Shown here in pieces: positions 8,313 through 11,266 of a DNA stretch of 11,266 bases (its first letter is position 1; each line of letters begins with the position of its first letter). Under the pieces are notes generated by a model that was not told the origin of the DNA, searched no databases, and saw nothing but the letters and a program-made list of their open reading frames with translations. Origin of the DNA: Geobacteraceae bacterium (GTDB lineage Bacteria; Desulfobacterota; Desulfuromonadia; Desulfuromonadales; Geopsychrobacteraceae); assembly GCA_027064785.1 (NCBI GenBank), contig JAMOPE010000258.1:1-11266 (forward strand), in the 5' to 3' direction. Made by a program: the position numbers and the translations under genes.

Positions 8313-8405
8313 CGAATCCTGCCGGGGTCGCCAGTAGAGAGCTTAAGCGTCTGCTGAAATTTTCAGGCTGATCAACTGTTTGATTAAGAACGCAGGATTC
8401 GAAGC
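8313..8405 (+). repeat. Copy 2 of the tRNA-derived 93-base direct repeat
   Basis: The second copy reproduces the last 21 bases of tRNA-Arg (8313-8333) without the rest of the tRNA, so it is not a gene for a working tRNA. It differs from copy 1 at two positions out of 93, both transitions. It ends at 8405, after which the sequence has no further similarity to the unit, so the array is about 1.5 units long. Confidence 0.9.
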
Positions 8406-8434
8406 ATATAGTTAAAATTGGGTATTTTTATATA

Positions 8435-8530
8435 CCTTCTCCCTCAGGGAGAAGATGCCCAAAGGGCGGATGAGGGCCCCTTGCTGATAACCCCCTCACC
8501 CCGGCCCTCTCCCTCAGGGAGGGGGTGAGA
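8435..8530. repeat. GC-rich multi-hairpin intergenic repeat (REP/MITE-like)
   Basis: Four inverted repeats follow one another: CTTCTCCC-tca-GGGAGAAG (8436-8454), GCCC-aaa-GGGC (8457-8467), GGaTGAGGG with CCCTCAcC (8468-8476 with about 8493-8500), and CCCTCTCCC-tca-GGGAGGGGG (8505-8525, one T-G pair). The two outer hairpins share the core CTCCCTCAGGGAG. The base composition is far from that of the flanking DNA. Elements of this build, with CTCCCTCAGGGAG cores beside GATGAGGG, are familiar as dispersed intergenic repeats in many proteobacteria; family membership here is by eye. The last hairpin plus TCTTTTT (8532-8538) might also end transcription from the tRNA-Arg side, although the T-run is offset by six bases. 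Bases 8531-8593 show no other feature I can support. Confidence 0.7.
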
Positions 8531-8593
8531 GTCTTTTTCTCAATAGGATAAAGGCTCATCGAGATTCTAACGAAACTTACGTGGACTTAATTC

Positions 8594-9367
8594 ATGAATA
8601 CCCTGACAATTGAAATAAAAGATTCGCTTGCGATCATCTCCTTATCACGCCCCGATTGTTTGAACTCGGTGAATATGGAGATGTTGAAGGAATTACAATC
8701 ACAATTTGAGCAATTACGTTCAGATGAAGCTATCAAAGGTGTTTTGTTGACGGGGGTTGATGGCCACTTTGCTTCAGGAGGTGATTTGGATGAGGTTCGC
8801 CATTTTACGCCGCTTGAAGCGATTGCTTTTGCTGAGACGGGGCAGAAGCTGTGCTCTTTGATCGAAGCATTCCCTCGACCTGTTCTGGCAGCTGTTCGTG
8901 GTTATGTCCTTGGAGCCGGTCTGGAAATTGCGCTCGCCTGTGATTATATCCTGGCGGATGAAACAGCTCAATTTGGCTTTAAGGAACTTTGTTACGGTGT
9001 CCTTCCTGCTTTTGGCGGGACCCAGCGATTACCTCGCCTCGTTGGAAAAGGACGGGCTAAAGAGATGATTTTTACCGGGAGACTGGTTGGAGCTGACGAA
9101 GCGTTACGGATTGGTTTGGTGAATCAACTTTTCCCTGCAGTAAGTTTACTTGATGACGTCTTCAAACAGCTCCAGAAAATCTGCAGCTATGGCCTTCTTT
9201 CATTGCAAATGGGAAAAGAAGTGATCGATACCGGGGCTGAAATTAACCTTCAGGCCGCTTGTAAAATGGAGCGTGATGCCTTTGCCGTTTGTTTCTCGAC
9301 CGCAGATCAGAAAGAGGGAATGGGTGCTTTTATTGAGAAACGTAAGCCCCGTTTCAGTGGACGGTAA
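8594..9367 (+). CDS. Enoyl-CoA hydratase/isomerase family protein (catalytic glutamates present)
   Basis: This is a crotonase-superfamily protein of 257 residues, the normal length, likely cytoplasmic and acting on an acyl-CoA thioester. The oxyanion-hole regions are visible as GHFASGGDLDEV (57-68) and RGYVLGAGLEIALACDYILADE (102-123). Both glutamates of rat mitochondrial enoyl-CoA hydratase (Glu144 and Glu164) have counterparts: Glu111 in GLEIAL and Glu131 in FGFKELCYGVLPAFGGTQRL. Hydration of a 2-enoyl-CoA is therefore possible, though the superfamily is too diverse to fix the substrate. The ATG at 8594 has only a weak Shine-Dalgarno (GTGGA, 8581-8585). The next gene starts 5 bases after its stop and encodes a relative, so the two form a pair. 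No thiolase, dehydrogenase or acyl-CoA ligase gene is nearby to indicate a pathway. Confidence 0.9.
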   Translation: MNTLTIEIKDSLAIISLSRPDCLNSVNMEMLKELQSQFEQLRSDEAIKGVLLTGVDGHFASGGDLDEVRHFTPLEAIAFAETGQKLCSLIEAFPRPVLAAVRGYVLGAGLEIALACDYILADETAQFGFKELCYGVLPAFGGTQRLPRLVGKGRAKEMIFTGRLVGADEALRIGLVNQLFPAVSLLDDVFKQLQKICSYGLLSLQMGKEVIDTGAEINLQAACKMERDAFAVCFSTADQKEGMGAFIEKRKPRFSGR

Positions 9368-9372
9368 TCCCA

Positions 9373-10143
9373 ATGGATCAGTGGCAGCTTCTTCATACTG
9401 AAATACGCAACCGGGTTGGGTATCTGTTCCTTGATAACGACCAGCGCTTCAATACCCTCCATAGCGAGTGTATTCAGGAACTACGTGCAGCCCTGACTGT
9501 CTTAGAGTCAGAGTCTGCAGTTGGGTGTATTGTTATTACCGGTGATCCTGGTGAAAGCTTTGCGGTTGGGGCCAATATTGCTGAAATGCGGGATTTCACC
9601 TCCGTCGAGGCATGGGACTTTTCTCAGCTGGGGCAGGGATTGTTTGAGCAGATAGAATCATCAACCAAGCCAGTTATTGCGGCTCTTAATGGCATCACTA
9701 TGGGCGGTGGTTGTGATCTGGCTCTGGCGTGTGATCTGCGTCTTGCCAGTGAACGGTTGCAGATTGCCCACCCCGGAGTCAAGTTGGGGATCATTACCGG
9801 CTTCTGTGGGACCCAGAAACTACCACGGTTGGTGGGAAGTCATCGGGCCAAGGAAATTTTCATGACCTCACGGGCTTATTCCGCAGAGGAAGCACTACGG
9901 ATCAAACTGGTTGAGCAGGTTTTTCCGGCAGATCAATTTATGAACAGGGTCAGCGAATATGCTGAACAGATTGCACAACAACCACCGATGGCACTTAATC
10001 TGGCAAAAAAGATGTTGAATGCAGCTGAAAATGTCTGTATTGCTAATGGGCAGGTGATGGAGTTAGGTGCTTTTGCCTCATTGTTTCCCCGCAGTGGCCA
10101 TATGGAGAAAATCGAGGAGTTCTTTACGAAACATGCCAATTGA
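9373..10143 (+). CDS. Crotonase-superfamily protein lacking the hydratase glutamates
   Basis: This 256-residue protein is a diverged relative of the preceding gene product. The crotonase fold is clear: ITGDPGESFAVGANIAEM (55-72, CoA/oxyanion region), KPVIAALNGITMGGGCDLALACDLRLAS (99-126) and GFCGTQKLPRLVGSHRAKEIFMTSRAYSAEEALRIKLVEQVFP (143-185). The positions of the two catalytic glutamates of enoyl-CoA hydratase hold Asp115 (GGCDLAL) and Gly135 (AHPGVKLG), so ordinary hydratase activity is doubtful. An isomerase, thioesterase-like or non-catalytic partner role is possible. The ATG at 9373 lies 5 bases after the upstream stop without a clear Shine-Dalgarno, suggesting translational coupling. 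Its TGA stop (10141-10143) is inside the -35 element of the next tRNA promoter. Confidence 0.88.
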   Translation: MDQWQLLHTEIRNRVGYLFLDNDQRFNTLHSECIQELRAALTVLESESAVGCIVITGDPGESFAVGANIAEMRDFTSVEAWDFSQLGQGLFEQIESSTKPVIAALNGITMGGGCDLALACDLRLASERLQIAHPGVKLGIITGFCGTQKLPRLVGSHRAKEIFMTSRAYSAEEALRIKLVEQVFPADQFMNRVSEYAEQIAQQPPMALNLAKKMLNAAENVCIANGQVMELGAFASLFPRSGHMEKIEEFFTKHAN

Positions 10144-10168
10144 CAGTCTCGAGTGCTGTTGATATAAA
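10140..10168 (+). promoter_or_regulatory. Strong sigma70-type promoter for tRNA-Val
   Basis: A perfect TTGACA (10140-10145) and TATAAA (10163-10168) are spaced by 17 bases. The predicted start at about 10175 is some 7 bases before the tRNA 5' end. The -35 hexamer includes the stop codon of the upstream crotonase gene. Confidence 0.85.
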
Positions 10169-10181
10169 CTGAATCTCATCC

Positions 10182-10256
10182 GGGCGGTTAGCTCAGCGGG
10201 AGAGCATTCGCCTCACACGCGAAGGGTCCGGGGTTCGATCCCCCGACCGCCCACCA
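10182..10256 (+). tRNA. tRNA-Val (anticodon CAC)
   Basis: This 75-base cloverleaf has acceptor GGGCGGT/ACCGCCC, discriminator A10253 and encoded CCA (10254-10256). The D stem is GCTC/GAGC, the anticodon stem TTCGC/GCGAA is fully paired, and the T arm is CGGGG TTCGATC CCCCG. The loop CTCACAC (10212-10218) gives anticodon CAC at 10214-10216, reading GUG valine codons. It has its own promoter upstream and a hairpin terminator 9 bases downstream, so it looks like a single-gene unit. Confidence 0.97.
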
Positions 10257-10265
10257 GAAAATACA

Positions 10266-10302
10266 GAGGTTAACCAGTGGTGGTTAGCCTCTTTTGGTTT
10301 TT
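10266..10302 (+). terminator. Rho-independent terminator after tRNA-Val
   Basis: GAGGTTAACCA (10266-10276) pairs with TGGTTAGCCTC (10281-10291) as an 11-base stem with one U-G pair and a GTGG loop, followed by TTTT-GG-TTTTT (10292-10302). It should end the tRNA-Val transcript. It lies only 14 bases before the lipB start codon. Confidence 0.88.
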
Positions 10303-10316
10303 ATGGACATCCAATT

Positions 10317-10991
10317 ATGGAAGAAACAGCTCAATCCAATACCTCTTTGATCGTAGAAAACTGGGGGCTTACAAATTATCAGATTGCTTTTGACCGTCAG
10401 GCTGGGATGGTTCAGCAAATTCTAAGTGGGGCAGGGTCTGATACGCTGGTTTTTGTTGAACATCCAGCGACGGTTACCCTTGGGCGGCGTGCGACAGCGG
10501 CTGACCTCTACCTTCCGGAGTCCGTTTTTTCAACCAAAGAAGTGTCACTGCAGAAGATTAATCGCGGGGGGTTGGCAACGGCACACGAACCGGGGCAGTT
10601 TGTTGTTTATCCGATCATACGCTTGAAGAAGAAGGATTTACGCTGGTTTGCTGACCGCTTTCTGCGGGTGGTGATCAGTTTATTGGCAGATTATGATATT
10701 CAAGGGCATCTGAAAGAGGGTGAGCCGGGCGTCTGGGTTGATAATCGCAAAATTTGTAGTTTTGGTATCGCTTTGAAAAAATGGGTTTCGTGCCATGGGA
10801 TTGCCCTTAATATGAACAATTCTCTTGATACTTTCAGTATGATTGTCCCATGCGGGCGACCGGATGAGCAGGTAACATCATTAGCACAGGAGCTGGGACA
10901 TTCCGTTGACCTCGCTGAAGCACAGGCCCTTTTTACCCAACATTTTTGTCGTGCGTTTGATTATCACGTCACAACCCACATCCCAAAATAA
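10317..10991 (+). CDS. lipB: Octanoyltransferase (lipoyl synthesis, octanoyl-ACP:protein N-octanoyltransferase)
   Basis: LipB moves the octanoyl group from acyl-carrier protein to the lysine of lipoyl domains, the first step of endogenous lipoate synthesis; LipA then inserts sulfur. The 224-residue protein is close to the E. coli length of 213. Family signatures are present: NWGLTNYQIAFDRQ (15-28), FVEHPATVTLGRR (46-58), NRGGLATAHEPGQFVVYPI (82-100), GVWVDNRKICSFGI (138-151) and ALNMNN...VPCG (163-180). Lys145 and Cys179 match the E. coli catalytic pair Lys135 and Cys169, with the same spacing of 34. One deviation is Glu91 in HEPGQ where HGPGQ is usual. ATG 10317 is the only start that keeps the first motif in a normal position; its Shine-Dalgarno is weak. 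No lipA is in the window. Confidence 0.94.
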   Translation: MEETAQSNTSLIVENWGLTNYQIAFDRQAGMVQQILSGAGSDTLVFVEHPATVTLGRRATAADLYLPESVFSTKEVSLQKINRGGLATAHEPGQFVVYPIIRLKKKDLRWFADRFLRVVISLLADYDIQGHLKEGEPGVWVDNRKICSFGIALKKWVSCHGIALNMNNSLDTFSMIVPCGRPDEQVTSLAQELGHSVDLAEAQALFTQHFCRAFDYHVTTHIPK

Positions 10992-11003
10992 CAGGAGGAC
11001 AAT

Positions 11004-11266
11004 ATGCGTTGTCACGAAGTTGATTATAAGATCTATGGCGATGATATGCAGATGGTTGAAGTTGAACTGGATCCCGCCGAAACAGTCGTTGCTGAAGCGG
11101 GTGCCATGACCTACATGGAGGAGGGGATTACCTTTGAAGCCCGGATGGGTGACGGCTCTGAACCGGAACAGGGGTTGTTCGGTAAACTTCTTGGTGCGGG
11201 AAAACGTGTCTTAACAGGTGAGTCGCTGTTTATGACCCATTTTAGTAATCAGGGGAGTATGAAGCA
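11004..11266 (+). CDS. AIM24 / TIGR00266-family protein, N-terminal part (3' end outside window)
   Basis: This open frame starts at ATG 11004 after a strong Shine-Dalgarno, AGGAGG (10993-10998, 5 bases away), and stays open for 87 codons to the window edge. The sequence [42 protein letters not shown], followed by a [24 protein letters not shown] stretch, is characteristic of the TIGR00266/AIM24 family. These are beta-rich soluble proteins related to yeast Aim24; the bacterial function is not known. The GDDMQ and [10 protein letters not shown] motifs, and the GESLFMT strand, are the recognisable parts. It lies 12 bases after lipB and is probably co-transcribed with it, which need not mean a role in lipoylation. 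Confidence 0.88.
   Translation, partial: MRCHEVDYKIYGDDMQMVEVELDPAETVVAEAGAMTYMEEGITFEARMGDGSEPEQGLFGKLLGAGKRVLTGESLFMTHFSNQGSMK

Noticed and set aside
8115..8405. Repeat pair as attL/attR of an integrated element at tRNA-Arg
   Set aside because: The duplicated part extends 72 bases past the tRNA, the spacer is only 105 bases, and there is no integrase; tandem duplication explains it better. An old excision scar cannot be fully excluded.
8115..8405. CRISPR-like array
   Set aside because: Only two copies, units of 93 bases with a 105-base spacer, and no cas genes.

Overview
The window carries a housekeeping and stress-response gene block from a Gram-negative bacterium, most likely a member of the Desulfuromonadia (Geobacter/Desulfuromonas/Pelobacter-like). 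This assignment is an inference from gene order (pheS-pheT-ihfA-merR followed by surE-pcm-yqaA-nlpD-rpoS), a GluRS-type lipoprotein/LysM/LytM protein next to rpoS, and protein flavour. No rRNA or species marker is present. All genes lie on the + strand.

Left and centre (1-7996): the 3' part of pheS, then pheT, ihfA, a MerR-family regulator, surE, pcm, a YqaA-type DedA membrane protein, a LysM/degenerate-LytM lipoprotein (NlpD-like), rpoS and apt. Gaps are short, most under about 35 bases and two of 68-97 bases, and surE and pcm overlap by one base, so large parts are probably co-transcribed. Themes are translation (PheST), nucleoid architecture (IHF), repair and nucleotide turnover (SurE, Pcm, Apt), envelope and cell-wall work (YqaA, NlpD-like) and the general-stress sigma factor RpoS. 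In enterobacteria, pheST-ihfA and surE-pcm-nlpD-rpoS are two separate loci; here they are joined.

Middle right (7997-8593): a tRNA-Arg(CCU) gene with a good sigma70-type promoter, followed by about 460 bases without a convincing gene. The first part is a 198-base-period tandem repeat (about 1.5 copies). Each copy begins with the last 21 bases of the tRNA and ends with an inverted copy of its T-arm. The layout resembles the rtT repeat after the E. coli tyrT tRNA genes and is the most unusual thing in the window. Next comes a GC-rich multi-hairpin REP/MITE-like element (8435-8530).

Right (8594-11266): two adjacent crotonase-superfamily genes, the first with both catalytic glutamates and the second with neither. 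They are followed by a tRNA-Val(CAC) gene whose near-consensus promoter overlaps the upstream stop codon, a strong rho-independent terminator, lipB (octanoyltransferase), and the start of an AIM24/TIGR00266-family gene that runs off the end.
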